21,147 bases of DNA from CAYYWV01 sp964531525 (GTDB taxonomy: Bacteria > Pseudomonadota > Alphaproteobacteria > JAAXGF01), in assembly GCA_964531525.1 (NCBI GenBank), contig CAZHDF010000050.1, positions 1-21,147 of the forward strand. The letters are read 5' to 3'. The translations under genes were made by a program, and so were the position numbers. The notes below the pieces were generated by a model. It saw nothing but the letters and a program-made list of their open reading frames with translations. It was not told the origin of the DNA and made no database searches. Below, piece after piece: positions 8,033 to 16,298 of this stretch (its first letter is position 1; each line of letters starts with the position of its first letter).

Positions 8033-9889
8033 ATGGAAAAGAAGACGCAGTACAACCTCTGGTACTTAGTCATCGCCATCGTCGGCGTCCTGCTTCTGCA
8101 ACAGATGTGGGCGACGAGCCAGCGCATCGAGCCCCTCGCCTACAGCGATTTCAAGGCGCAGCTCGAGGCCGGCAACGTCGAGGAGATCGCGATCTCCAGC
8201 AACTACATCCACGGCAAGCTGCGCCAGCCGCTGTCCGACGGACGCCAGCAGTTCATCGTCACGCGGGTCGATCCCAAGCTCGCCGACGAGCTCGCCAAGT
8301 ACAAGGTGCGTTTCACGGGCGTGGTCGAATCGACCTTCCTGCGCGATCTCCTGTCGTGGATCGTGCCGATGCTGCTGTTCTTCGCGGTCTGGCTGTTCCT
8401 GTTCCGCCGGCTCGCCGAAAAGCAGGGCTTCGGCGGCTTCATGACGGTCGGAAAAAGCAAGGCCAAGGTCTACCTGGAAAAAGACACCAAGGTCTCCTTC
8501 GACGACGTCGCGGGCGTCGACGAGGCCAAGGACGAGCTCAAGGAGATCGTCGCCTTCCTCAAGAGCCCGGGCGAGTACGGCAAGCTCGGCGCGCGCATTC
8601 CCAAGGGCATCCTGCTGGTCGGGCCGCCCGGCACCGGCAAGACGCTGCTCGCGCGCGCGGTCGCCGGCGAGGCGGGGGTCGCCTTCTTCTCGATCAACGG
8701 CTCGGAATTCGTCGAGATGTTCGTCGGCGTCGGAGCGGCGCGGGTGCGCGACCTGTTCGATCAGGCGCGCAAGAACGCGCCTTGCATCATCTTCATCGAC
8801 GAACTCGATGCGCTGGGGCGGGCGCGCGGCATCGCCGGACCGATGGGCGGCGGACACGACGAGAAGGAGCAGACGCTCAACCAGCTTCTCGCCGAGCTCG
8901 ACGGCTTCGACCCGACCGAGGGCGTGGTCCTGCTCGCCGCGACCAACCGGCCCGAGGTGCTCGACCCGGCGTTGCTGCGCGCCGGGCGCTTCGACCGCCA
9001 GGTGTTGGTCGACCGCCCCGACCGGCGCGGGCGCGAGGCGATCCTGCGCGTGCATCTCAAGAAGATCACGACCGCGCCCGACGTCGACGTCGAAAAGATC
9101 GCCGGCCTCACTCCGGGCTTCTCGGGCGCCGAGCTCGCCAACCTGGTCAACGAGGCGGCGGTGATGGCGACCCGGCGCGGGGCGAACGCGGTGGGGATGG
9201 ACGATTTCACCGTCGCGGTCGAGCGCATCGTCGCCGGCCTCGAGAAGAAGAACCGCCTGCTCAACCCGCGCGAGCGAAAGATCGTCGCCTACCACGAGAT
9301 GGGCCACGCGCTGGTCGCCATGTCGTTGCCGGGCACCGACCCGGTCCACAAGGTCTCGATCATTCCGCGCGGGATCGGCGCGCTCGGCTACACGATCCAG
9401 CGCCCGACCGAGGACCGCTACCTGATGACCCGCGTCGAGCTCGAAAACAAGATGGCCGTGCTGCTCGGCGGGCGCGCGGCCGAGAAGTTGATTTTCGACC
9501 ATCTGTCGACCGGCGCCGCCGATGACCTCGCCAAGGCGACCGACATCGCGCGCGGCATGATCATGCGCTACGGCATGGGCGAGAAGCTCGGCAACGTGGT
9601 CTACGAGACCGAGACCGCGCCATTCCTCGGCCAGCCGACGGGCTATGCGGGCTGGCAGCCACGCCGCTACAGCGAGGAGACGGCGCGCGAGATCGACTGC
9701 GCGGTGCGCCAGATCGTCGACCGGGCGTTCGAGCACGCCCTCGCCTTGCTCGATGCGAACCGCGACCGACTGGAAAAGGGCGCCCGGGAACTGCTCGAAC
9801 ACGAGACGCTGACCGAAACCGCGCTCGCCGCCCTGCGCCCGCCCGCCGCCGAGGAAAGCGCCGAACAGAACGTCGAGGCCGCGTCGTAG
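8033..9889 (+). CDS. ftsH: ATP-dependent zinc metalloprotease FtsH (second-type paralogue)
   Basis: This membrane-anchored AAA+ protease of 618 residues extracts and degrades membrane and soluble proteins. Two transmembrane helices (about 8-25 and 106-124) flank a periplasmic domain. The AAA domain has Walker A GPPGTGKT (197-204), Walker B IIFIDE (Asp256, Glu257), a second region of homology NRPEVLDPALLRAGRFDR, and the pore segment FVEMFVGVGA. The zinc site is HEMGH (His421, Glu422, His425), with a distal Asp in the STGAADDLAKAT stretch. The start MEKKTQYNLWY and the loop ARGIAGPMGGGHDEKEQ resemble accessory FtsH paralogues more than the housekeeping FtsH usually found beside tilS. GAGG lies 5 nt from the ATG. 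It probably shares a transcript with the upstream DegQ gene. Confidence 0.95.
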   Translation: MEKKTQYNLWYLVIAIVGVLLLQQMWATSQRIEPLAYSDFKAQLEAGNVEEIAISSNYIHGKLRQPLSDGRQQFIVTRVDPKLADELAKYKVRFTGVVESTFLRDLLSWIVPMLLFFAVWLFLFRRLAEKQGFGGFMTVGKSKAKVYLEKDTKVSFDDVAGVDEAKDELKEIVAFLKSPGEYGKLGARIPKGILLVGPPGTGKTLLARAVAGEAGVAFFSINGSEFVEMFVGVGAARVRDLFDQARKNAPCIIFIDELDALGRARGIAGPMGGGHDEKEQTLNQLLAELDGFDPTEGVVLLAATNRPEVLDPALLRAGRFDRQVLVDRPDRRGREAILRVHLKKITTAPDVDVEKIAGLTPGFSGAELANLVNEAAVMATRRGANAVGMDDFTVAVERIVAGLEKKNRLLNPRERKIVAYHEMGHALVAMSLPGTDPVHKVSIIPRGIGALGYTIQRPTEDRYLMTRVELENKMAVLLGGRAAEKLIFDHLSTGAADDLAKATDIARGMIMRYGMGEKLGNVVYETETAPFLGQPTGYAGWQPRRYSEETAREIDCAVRQIVDRAFEHALALLDANRDRLEKGARELLEHETLTETALAALRPPAAEESAEQNVEAAS

Positions 9890-9910
9890 GGGAACGGACC
9901 GGGCCGCGCG

Positions 9911-10777
9911 CTACAGCCGGTTGAGCGGAATCTTGAGATAACGCGTTCCGTTGCCCTCGGGCGGCGGCAGGTGGCCCGCGCGGATGTTGACCTGAAGCGC
10001 GGGCAGGATGAGCGCCGGCACGGCGAGCGTCTCGTCGCGCGCGCGGCGCATGCGCACGAAATCCTCCGCGCCGGTTCCGCCGCCGACATGAATGTTGCGC
10101 GCCCGCTCCTCGCCCACCGTGGTCTCCCAGGCGATATCGCGCGCGCCGCCGGCGCCGTAGTCGTGGCAGACGAACAGGCGGGTGGCGTCGGGCAAGGCGA
10201 GGATGCGTCCGATCGAGCGATAAAGAAGCGTCGCGTCGCCGCCCGGAAAGTCGCAGCGCGCGGTGCCCGAATCGGGCATGAACAAGGTGTCGCCGACGAA
10301 CACCGCGTCGCCCGCCACGTAGCTCGCGCAGGCGGGCGTATGGCCGGGGGTGTGCAGAACCTCGATCTCGATCGCGCCCAGCTCCAGGCGTTCGCCGTCG
10401 GCGAGCAGGCGGTCGAACTGGCTGCCGTCGGTCGCGAAGCCGTCGCCCAGGTTGAACAGCGCCGCGAAGGTGGCCTGCACCTCGACGATCCCCGCGCCGA
10501 GGGCGACCGTTCCGCCCAGTTCGGCCTTCACGACCTGCGCGCCGCTCAAGTGATCGGCATGGGCGTGGGTCTCGAGAATCCAATCGACGGCGAGGCCGTC
10601 GGCGCGGACATGGTCGACGATGCGCGCGACGCCGGCGGCATCGGTGCGCCCCGAGGCCGGATCGTAGTCGAGAACCGGGTCGATGACGGCGGCGCGCCGG
10701 GTTTCGGGGTCTGCCACGACGTAGGAGATCGTGTTGCTGCGCGCGTCGAGAAATGCCGTCACGGCCGGCGATCGCAT
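9911..10777 (-). CDS. MBL-fold metallohydrolase, persulfide-dioxygenase-like (ETHE1/BLH type)
   Basis: The 288-residue protein belongs to the metallo-beta-lactamase fold family that includes ETHE1 and bacterial BLH persulfide dioxygenases, which oxidise glutathione persulfide to sulfite during sulfide detoxification. The metal-binding motifs are THAHADH (70-76), HTPGH (142-146), GDTLF with Asp163, and CHDYG with His205. The CDFPGGDATLLYRS segment (175-188) and the C-terminal LPPPEGNGTRYLKIPLN are typical of the BLH branch. ATG 10777 is chosen because GGAG lies 5 nt upstream; an ATG 11 codons earlier (10810) lies almost inside a hairpin and lacks a site. It lies downstream of the chemoreceptor gene and is convergent with ftsH (21-bp gap). 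Substrate assignment rests on family resemblance only. Confidence 0.85.
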   Translation of the reverse strand: MRSPAVTAFLDARSNTISYVVADPETRRAAVIDPVLDYDPASGRTDAAGVARIVDHVRADGLAVDWILETHAHADHLSGAQVVKAELGGTVALGAGIVEVQATFAALFNLGDGFATDGSQFDRLLADGERLELGAIEIEVLHTPGHTPACASYVAGDAVFVGDTLFMPDSGTARCDFPGGDATLLYRSIGRILALPDATRLFVCHDYGAGGARDIAWETTVGEERARNIHVGGGTGAEDFVRMRRARDETLAVPALILPALQVNIRAGHLPPPEGNGTRYLKIPLNRL

Positions 10778-10817
10778 GACCACTCCGTTCTTGTCCCTCG
10801 TCCGACCCATATGACGG

Positions 10818-10863
10818 CGGGGCGGCGTGAAAACGCCGCCCCGAGCATAACCCGGGGCGGCGT
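10818..10863 (-). promoter_or_regulatory. three-arm leader with mutually exclusive 11-bp hairpins
   Basis: CGGGGCGGCGT occurs at 10818-10828 and again at 10853-10863, and its exact reverse complement at 10833-10843 lies between them. The middle arm can pair with the first copy across a GAAA loop or with the second across a 9-nt loop, but not both. The element sits between the chemoreceptor stop (10918) and the ATG of the persulfide-dioxygenase-like gene (10777), 40 nt before that ATG. It could be the chemoreceptor terminator, or an attenuator or switch for the downstream gene. No T run follows either hairpin. Confidence 0.55.
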
Positions 10864-10917
10864 CGCCGATCAAAGCCAAAGGGTCGGTTCCGGAAGCGAC
10901 CCGGACCCGCGCGAGGG

Positions 10918-13095
10918 CTACGCGGCCTTGATCCTTTCCAGGAAGGTTTCGACCTCGCCCCTGAGCGCCTCGGCCTGCTGGGCGAGCTCGCCCGCGGCAT
11001 CCAGAACCTGGCTCGACGCGGCCCCGGTCTCGGCCGCGGTCTGGGTTACCCCGCTCGCGTTGGCCGAGGCCGTCTGGGTGCCTTCCGAGGCCTCCTGGAC
11101 GTTGCGACTGATCTCGTTGGTCGCGGCGCCCTGTTCCTCGACCGCCGCGGCGATCATGGCGGCGATCTCGTCCATCTCGGCGATCTTGGCGCCGATGCTC
11201 TCGATCGCCGAGACCGCGTCGCCGGTCGCGTTCTGAATCGACCCGACCTGGGCAGAGATCTCCTCGGTCGCCTTGGCGGTCTGGGTGGCCAGGCTCTTGA
11301 CCTCGGACGCCACCACCGCGAAGCCCTTGCCCGCCTCGCCGGCGCGCGCCGCCTCGATGGTGGCGTTGAGCGCCAGAAGATTGGTCTGGTTCGCGATGTC
11401 GCTGATCAGCTCGATCACCTCGCCGATCTTCTGCGAGGCTTCGGCCAGCCCGCGCACGGTGGCGTTGGTGTGCTCGGCCTCGGAGACCGCCGCCTTGGCC
11501 TTGCCCGCCGATTCGGAGACTTGGCGCGAGATCTCGTTGACCGAGGCCGAGAGCTGCTCGGCCGCCGAGGCGACCGCCTCGACATTGGCCGCCGCCTGCT
11601 CGACCGCCGAAGCCGCCGAGGTCGCCTGGCCGCTCGACTGGTCGGCGGCCGCGGTCATGGACTGGGCCGTCGCCTGCAATTCGGTCGCGGCCGAGGCGAC
11701 CGCGTCGACCACCGCCTTCACGCGATTTTCGAACCCTTCGGCGAATTCCTTCTGCTGCTTGCGCGTCTCGTTGCCGATCCGGCGGCGCTCTTCCATCGAC
11801 TTCTTGAGCACGTTGTCGGCCAGCACGGTCTGATCGCGGTAGGTCTTGATCGCCCTCGAAAGGTAGCCGATCGTGTCCTGACGGTCGGCGAAGGGAATTT
11901 CCGCGTCGGTATCGCCGAACACCGCCTGGGTGGTGGAGCGACCGATGGCCCTGAGCGATCCCACCATCCGACGGATGACGAACCAGCTCAGAACGGTCAC
12001 CACGACCGCGGCCGCCATCAGAATGCCGAAAATCGTGATCGCGCGGTCGAGGCCGGCGGAAACCGTGGCCGCCACCTCGTCGACGCCCGCAATCCCGGTG
12101 CTCACCTCCGCTCCGACGAGCGCGACCAGCTTGTCCACCTCGCCGGTCAGCTTCTCGGCGGTGGCGTCGAAGGCGCTCATACGGGTGTTGCCAAGCGCCG
12201 GCCCGCCGGCGACATAGGCCTCGGCCATCGCCTTGCCGGCGGCGTAATAGGGGTCGAATACCTTCTTCAGGTGGCCGAGCTCGGTCGCGATCTCGTCGAG
12301 GGAGAGTCGTTCGGCGATCGCGCGCGCCTCGGCGACGTCGTTCTCGAACGCGGTCGCGTACTGGGCCGCCTTGGCGAAACCGTCGTCGAGACCGTCCTGG
12401 CCCCGGGTCGCCGAAATGTCGGAAAGCCACTGCTGAACCTGCACGATATCGAAACGGATCGTGGCGATTGCCCTGTCGAGCGGCAAATCGCCGTGGCCGA
12501 TGCGCTTGATCGCCGTGTGGGCCTGATGAAACCCGCCCGCCTGGTCCTTCACGCTCACGATCCCATAGGCGGCGACGCCGATCAGGCAGAACGCGAGCAG
12601 CGCCGTCACGCCGTAAAGACGGCCTCGCACGGTGCCGAAAAACGCGACCAGCCGCGCGACGGGGTTCCCCGGGTGACGAGCCCGCTTGCCCGCGATCACG
12701 CCCTCGAAGAACGACTTGTATTCCATGTCGCTCTTGAGGATGTGGTTCATCAGCCAGTCCTTGAGGAAGGCCAGCAACGCCCCGTCGACCGCGCCGTCGT
12801 CTCCGGCGGCGAAACGGTCGCGAACGTCCTTGATTCGCGCCTCGAACTTTCGATGCGCGATCTTCTGATCGTCCAATCCGACGTAGCCGTAGTTGTCCAT
12901 CAACAGCTCTTCGCGCCGGAAGTGGAGCGCGACGTAGTCGTCGAGCTCCTGGAGTGCCCGCGCGCGCATACCCCGGCCCTGAGCGGACTCGATGATGTCG
13001 TGCAGATTGTTGATGAGATCGACCAGCGCCCGATGATCATGGTCGATGATCGGAATATTGGTGTTGTAGCTATCCTGCCATTCGATGAGAGCCAT
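10918..13095 (-). CDS. methyl-accepting chemotaxis protein with N-terminal hemerythrin domain
   Basis: A 725-residue chemoreceptor. Residues 1-130 form a bacteriohemerythrin-like domain, which usually binds O2 at a di-iron site. A first transmembrane helix (about 160-182), a mostly helical extracytoplasmic domain of about 170 residues, a second helix (about 353-376), a HAMP domain and a signalling domain (about 470-700) follow. The signalling tip ISDIANQTNLLALNATIEAA (564-583) is the conserved site contacting CheA/CheW. Hemerythrin ligands His21, His58, Glu62, His81, His118 and Asp123 are present, but the first His of the usual H-x3-H pair is Gln77. No C-terminal CheR/CheB-docking pentapeptide is visible. 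ATG 13095 is chosen because the protein then starts MALIEWQDSYN, as bacteriohemerythrins do; GGGG 8 nt upstream is only a weak site. It may signal oxygen or redox to motility. Confidence 0.93.
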   Translation of the reverse strand: MALIEWQDSYNTNIPIIDHDHRALVDLINNLHDIIESAQGRGMRARALQELDDYVALHFRREELLMDNYGYVGLDDQKIAHRKFEARIKDVRDRFAAGDDGAVDGALLAFLKDWLMNHILKSDMEYKSFFEGVIAGKRARHPGNPVARLVAFFGTVRGRLYGVTALLAFCLIGVAAYGIVSVKDQAGGFHQAHTAIKRIGHGDLPLDRAIATIRFDIVQVQQWLSDISATRGQDGLDDGFAKAAQYATAFENDVAEARAIAERLSLDEIATELGHLKKVFDPYYAAGKAMAEAYVAGGPALGNTRMSAFDATAEKLTGEVDKLVALVGAEVSTGIAGVDEVAATVSAGLDRAITIFGILMAAAVVVTVLSWFVIRRMVGSLRAIGRSTTQAVFGDTDAEIPFADRQDTIGYLSRAIKTYRDQTVLADNVLKKSMEERRRIGNETRKQQKEFAEGFENRVKAVVDAVASAATELQATAQSMTAAADQSSGQATSAASAVEQAAANVEAVASAAEQLSASVNEISRQVSESAGKAKAAVSEAEHTNATVRGLAEASQKIGEVIELISDIANQTNLLALNATIEAARAGEAGKGFAVVASEVKSLATQTAKATEEISAQVGSIQNATGDAVSAIESIGAKIAEMDEIAAMIAAAVEEQGAATNEISRNVQEASEGTQTASANASGVTQTAAETGAASSQVLDAAGELAQQAEALRGEVETFLERIKAA

Positions 13096-13441
13096 TATTC
13101 GTGCCCCATAAATATTTGTCCTTGGCGGATCCCGCCGCGCGGCGCGCACGGGATGCCCGATCCCGGATCGTCCGAACGGCCGTGCTCGATATCCCCCCGA
13201 GCACGGCTCGCTTCTCATGATGGCGGCGACGACGCCGTCTCGCTCGGCGACGAAGGTTGCCGACGGCACCCCTTGATCGTCGAAATTCGGACTTTGGCTC
13301 GATAAAACTCCAGGTTGACGAAAAATTGGTAAACGCGCCCCGGATCGCGCACGAACATTTCAATTGCGCGGGAGGGCGCTTTCCCGATATGTCCATGGCG
13401 CGCTTTGGAAAATGCGGCACCCGAGGGATTTTGCGCGGAAA
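13096..13441. other. divergent intergenic region between the chemoreceptor gene and glpD
   Basis: This 346-bp gap separates divergent genes. It contains a 10-bp-stem inverted repeat (13179-13207) and an isolated TTGACG (13315-13320) with no fitting -10. The half next to glpD includes a T/A-richer stretch around 13280-13335. I found no convincing promoter and no credible small gene; short open frames here look like chance. Confidence 0.55.
13179..13207. repeat. 10-bp perfect inverted repeat with 9-nt spacer
   Basis: GCCGTGCTCG (13179-13188) and CGAGCACGGC (13198-13207) are exact reverse complements around ATATCCCCC. A G-T pair can add one step. The site sits midway in a divergent region, about 84 bp from the chemoreceptor start and 234 bp from the glpD start. 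It could be an operator for a dimeric regulator or a leader hairpin on either transcript. Confidence 0.5.
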
Positions 13442-14947
13442 ATGATCGATCTGCTCGTCATCGGCGGTGGAATCAACGGCACAGGGATAGCCCGCGACGC
13501 CGCCGGGCGCGGGCTTTCGGTCGTGCTGTGCGAGCAGGGCGATCTCGCTTCGGCGACCTCGTCTGCGAGCAGCAAGCTCATTCACGGGGGCTTGCGCTAT
13601 CTCGAATACTACGAGTTCCGGCTGGTCCGCGAGGCGCTGACCGAGCGCGAGGTGCTGCTCGAGAATGCGCCCCACATCATCTTTCCCATGCGCTTCGTGC
13701 TGCCGCACGACCGCTCGCTGCGCCCCGCCTGGATGATCCGCGCGGGACTGTTCCTCTACGACCACCTCGGCGGACGCAAGCGACTGCCGGGGTCTCGCGG
13801 CATCGATCTCGCGCGCGAGCCCGCCGGCGCGCCGCTCAAGCCCGACTACCGCAAGGGCTTCGTCTATTCGGACTGCTGGGTCGACGACGCCCGGCTCGTG
13901 GTGCTCAACGCGCTCGACGCGGCGGCGCGCGGCGCCGAAATCCGCACCCGCACGCGCTGCGTCTCGGCGCGGCGGACGGGCGCGGGCTGGGAGGCGACGC
14001 TGCGCGACCTCGGAACCGGCGCCGAAACCACCCTGGCCGCGCGCATCCTGGTCAACGCCGGCGGCCCCTGGGTCGCCCGCATCGTCGAGGACACGCTCGC
14101 GCTGCCCAAGCGCGCGCCCCTGCGCCTCGTCAAGGGCAGTCATATCGTCGTCCCCCGCCTGCACGACGGCGAGCAGGCCTATATCCTGCAAAACCACGAC
14201 GGTCGGGTGGTGTTCGTCATCCCCTACGAGGGCGCGTTCAGTCTGATCGGCACCACCGACGTTCCCTTCGAGGGGGATCCGTCCTCGGTCTCGATCACCC
14301 CGGACGAGGTCCGCTACCTCTGCGACGCGGTCGGGCGCTACTTCCGCGCGCCCCCCAAACCCGAGGACGTGGTCTGGTCCTATTCCGGGGTCCGTCCGCT
14401 TTACGACGACGCGGCCGAGAGCGCTTCGGCGGTCACCCGCGATTACGTGCTCGACCTCGACGCCGGGCCGGACCGGGCGCCGCTTCTTTGCGTCTACGGC
14501 GGCAAGATCACGACCTATCGCCGGCTGGCCGAGCATGTATTGCACGACCTCGCCCCCCATACGCCCGGCGCGAGCGGACCCTGGACCGACAAGGCGCCGT
14601 TGCCGGGCGGCGATCTGCCGGGGGTCGATTTCCCGCGCTTCCTGGCGGACTTGCGCGAAGCCCGCCCCTGGCTGCCCGAGGCGCTCGCCCACCGGCTGGC
14701 GCGCGCCTACGGCACGCGGGTCGAGCGGGTGCTGGGCGACGCCGCCTCGCTCGACGATCTCGGGCGCGATTTCGGCGCCGGTCTCCACGAACGCGAGGTC
14801 GCCTACCTGCTCGACGAGGAATGGGCGGAAACCGCCGAGGACATCCTGTGGCGGCGAACCAAGCTCGGCCTTCACCTGCCGAGGGAGGCGCGGATCGCGC
14901 TCGAGACCTGGCTCGCCGGGGCGAACAGCCGCGCGCGGGCCGACTGA
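13442..14947 (+). CDS. glpD: glycerol-3-phosphate dehydrogenase (quinone-dependent)
   Basis: This peripheral inner-membrane flavoenzyme oxidises sn-glycerol-3-phosphate to dihydroxyacetone phosphate and passes electrons to quinone. The 501-residue product has the usual length. The N-terminal FAD-binding motif LLVIGGGINGTGIARDAAGR is followed by the GlpD signature SSKLIHGGLRYLEYYEFRLVREAL (about 43-66), the substrate-domain segments FSLIGTTDVPFEG and YSGVRPLYDD, and the YGGKITTYRRLAEH element near residue 355. ATG 13442 is chosen because the FAD motif begins at residue 4, as is usual; a GGAAA lies immediately ahead, which is a weak site. No glpF, glpK or glpR is adjacent, so it is not in a glycerol operon within this window. 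The chemoreceptor gene is divergent. Confidence 0.95.
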   Translation: MIDLLVIGGGINGTGIARDAAGRGLSVVLCEQGDLASATSSASSKLIHGGLRYLEYYEFRLVREALTEREVLLENAPHIIFPMRFVLPHDRSLRPAWMIRAGLFLYDHLGGRKRLPGSRGIDLAREPAGAPLKPDYRKGFVYSDCWVDDARLVVLNALDAAARGAEIRTRTRCVSARRTGAGWEATLRDLGTGAETTLAARILVNAGGPWVARIVEDTLALPKRAPLRLVKGSHIVVPRLHDGEQAYILQNHDGRVVFVIPYEGAFSLIGTTDVPFEGDPSSVSITPDEVRYLCDAVGRYFRAPPKPEDVVWSYSGVRPLYDDAAESASAVTRDYVLDLDAGPDRAPLLCVYGGKITTYRRLAEHVLHDLAPHTPGASGPWTDKAPLPGGDLPGVDFPRFLADLREARPWLPEALAHRLARAYGTRVERVLGDAASLDDLGRDFGAGLHEREVAYLLDEEWAETAEDILWRRTKLGLHLPREARIALETWLAGANSRARAD

Positions 14948-14976
14948 GTCGCCGCGCGGCGTCAAGCGTCGCGATG

Positions 14977-14988
14977 CCCCGCGCGGGG
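14977..14988 (+). repeat. 12-bp palindrome after glpD
   Basis: CCCCGCGCGGGG lies 29 nt after the glpD stop in the 97-bp gap before the next gene, close to a second palindrome GCCGCGCGGC (14951-14960). Either could form a small RNA hairpin and help end the glpD transcript, but there is no T run and the loop would be tight. Confidence 0.25.
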
Positions 14989-15044
14989 ATGTTACGATGC
15001 CGGCGTCGCCTCCCCCGCCGCGCGCGCATGAACCCGTCCCATAG

Positions 15045-16298
15045 ATGAACGCGACCGCATCGAGCCCCCTTCCCACGGACCCGCCGCGCGCGAGCGCGGG
15101 CGAACGCGTCTGGGTCGCACTCTTCTGGACCCTGCTCGTCGCCGGGATCGTGCTTCACGTTCCGGTGCCGATCGGCCGGGCGGGGGACGCGATCAACCTC
15201 TCGCTTTACGATGCGGTACTTCCCGCCCTATTCGTGGTCGCCGCGCTGCGCGGCGAGGTCGCGCGCCCCTCGCGCGGCGAGGTCGCGGTTTTCGTCGTCC
15301 TTGTCGCGCTGGTGCTCGGGCATGGCGCCGCGACGCTGTGGCTAGACGCGGACGCGCGCCTCGCGCCGCTCGCCCGCGAAACCGCGAAGACGCTCGCCTT
15401 CCTGCTTGATCTCGGGCTGCTCGTCCTCGTCTTTCGCGCCTCTCCCGCGGCGCGCCCGGCCCCGGGTCTGATCGCGGCGCTTCTCGTGGCCACCATCGCC
15501 TATGCCGTCACCCGCCGCATGGCCGAGATCTCCGGGCAGGGGACGATGTACGAAACCCTGTTCCTCGGCACGGTCTTCGGGCTTCTCGTCCTGTTCGTCG
15601 CGCGTCTCGACCCGATCGAGACCCTGCGCCGCGCCGGCGCGGTCGCGGCCCTCGCCGCGCTCGCCGCCGCCACCGCCTTCATTCTCGCCGGCAAGGCCTT
15701 CTTCGCCGTCGGCCTCGGCATCGTCGCGATCGCCGGCGCGACGATGTTGGTTCGTGCGTCGGGGCGGCGCTGGATCGCGCTTGCCCTCGCCGCCGCCACC
15801 CTGATCGCGCTCGGCGCGGCGGCGAGTAGCGGCCGAATACCGCAATTTGGCCTCGGCGTCGCCGACAGCATCTCCGTATCGCTCGGCATCCGCCTGACCC
15901 TGTGGCGACTCGCGCTCGATGCGATCGGCGAGAGCTTTCCCTGGGGGATCGGCGCCGGCCAATTCTCTCCGCTGACCGAGGAGGTCCCGGTGCTCGTCGC
16001 CGCGGGGCTGCGGGTCGTCCACGACACGCCGCTCGCGCTCACGGCCGAGCTGGGCGCGCTGGGCGTCCTCTTCGCCGTCCTGCTCGCGGCGCTGATCCTG
16101 CGGGTCGCCTGGACCTGGTCCTGGCCGGTGCGCCTGTGCTTTCTTCTCTACATCTCGGTTCCCTTCCTGCTGAACGACATGCTGGGGTTCCGCGTCATCC
16201 ATCTTCTGCTCGCGCTCGGCCTCGCCCGCGTGGCCTCTCCCGACGCGGGATCGTCCAACACGGATTCGCCCGGAGCGGAATTACATCGTGCGGGATAG
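15045..16298 (+). CDS. O-antigen ligase/polymerase-like membrane protein (Wzy_C type)
   Basis: A 417-residue integral membrane protein with roughly ten hydrophobic segments from residue 22 to 395. The region around 283-340 resembles the Wzy_C/WaaL loop: Arg283 and Trp287 in RLTLWRLALDAIGESFPWGIG, Gly301-Gly305, and a conserved-type His326 in VVHDTPLALTAELGALGVLF. Such proteins transfer or polymerise undecaprenyl-linked glycans at the periplasmic face. No clear ribosome-binding site precedes the ATG at 15045. The stop overlaps the GTG start of the next gene by 11 bp, which suggests coupled translation. Sequence divergence leaves ligase, polymerase or another glycan transferase open. Confidence 0.7.
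   Translation: MNATASSPLPTDPPRASAGERVWVALFWTLLVAGIVLHVPVPIGRAGDAINLSLYDAVLPALFVVAALRGEVARPSRGEVAVFVVLVALVLGHGAATLWLDADARLAPLARETAKTLAFLLDLGLLVLVFRASPAARPAPGLIAALLVATIAYAVTRRMAEISGQGTMYETLFLGTVFGLLVLFVARLDPIETLRRAGAVAALAALAAATAFILAGKAFFAVGLGIVAIAGATMLVRASGRRWIALALAAATLIALGAAASSGRIPQFGLGVADSISVSLGIRLTLWRLALDAIGESFPWGIGAGQFSPLTEEVPVLVAAGLRVVHDTPLALTAELGALGVLFAVLLAALILRVAWTWSWPVRLCFLLYISVPFLLNDMLGFRVIHLLLALGLARVASPDAGSSNTDSPGAELHRAG

Noticed and set aside
8066..9802. 578-codon antisense frame within ftsH
   Set aside because: The sense strand encodes a complete FtsH. The antisense product is low-complexity Asp, Arg, Val and Leu, typical of mirrored high-GC codons.
10778..10810. Eleven-codon N-terminal extension of the persulfide-dioxygenase-like protein
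   Set aside because: The upstream ATG lies 7 nt from a strong hairpin and lacks a ribosome-binding site. GGAG precedes the ATG at 10777.
13315..13320. TTGACG as a -35 box for glpD
   Set aside because: No acceptable -10 lies 16-18 bp downstream; that position is CCCC-rich.
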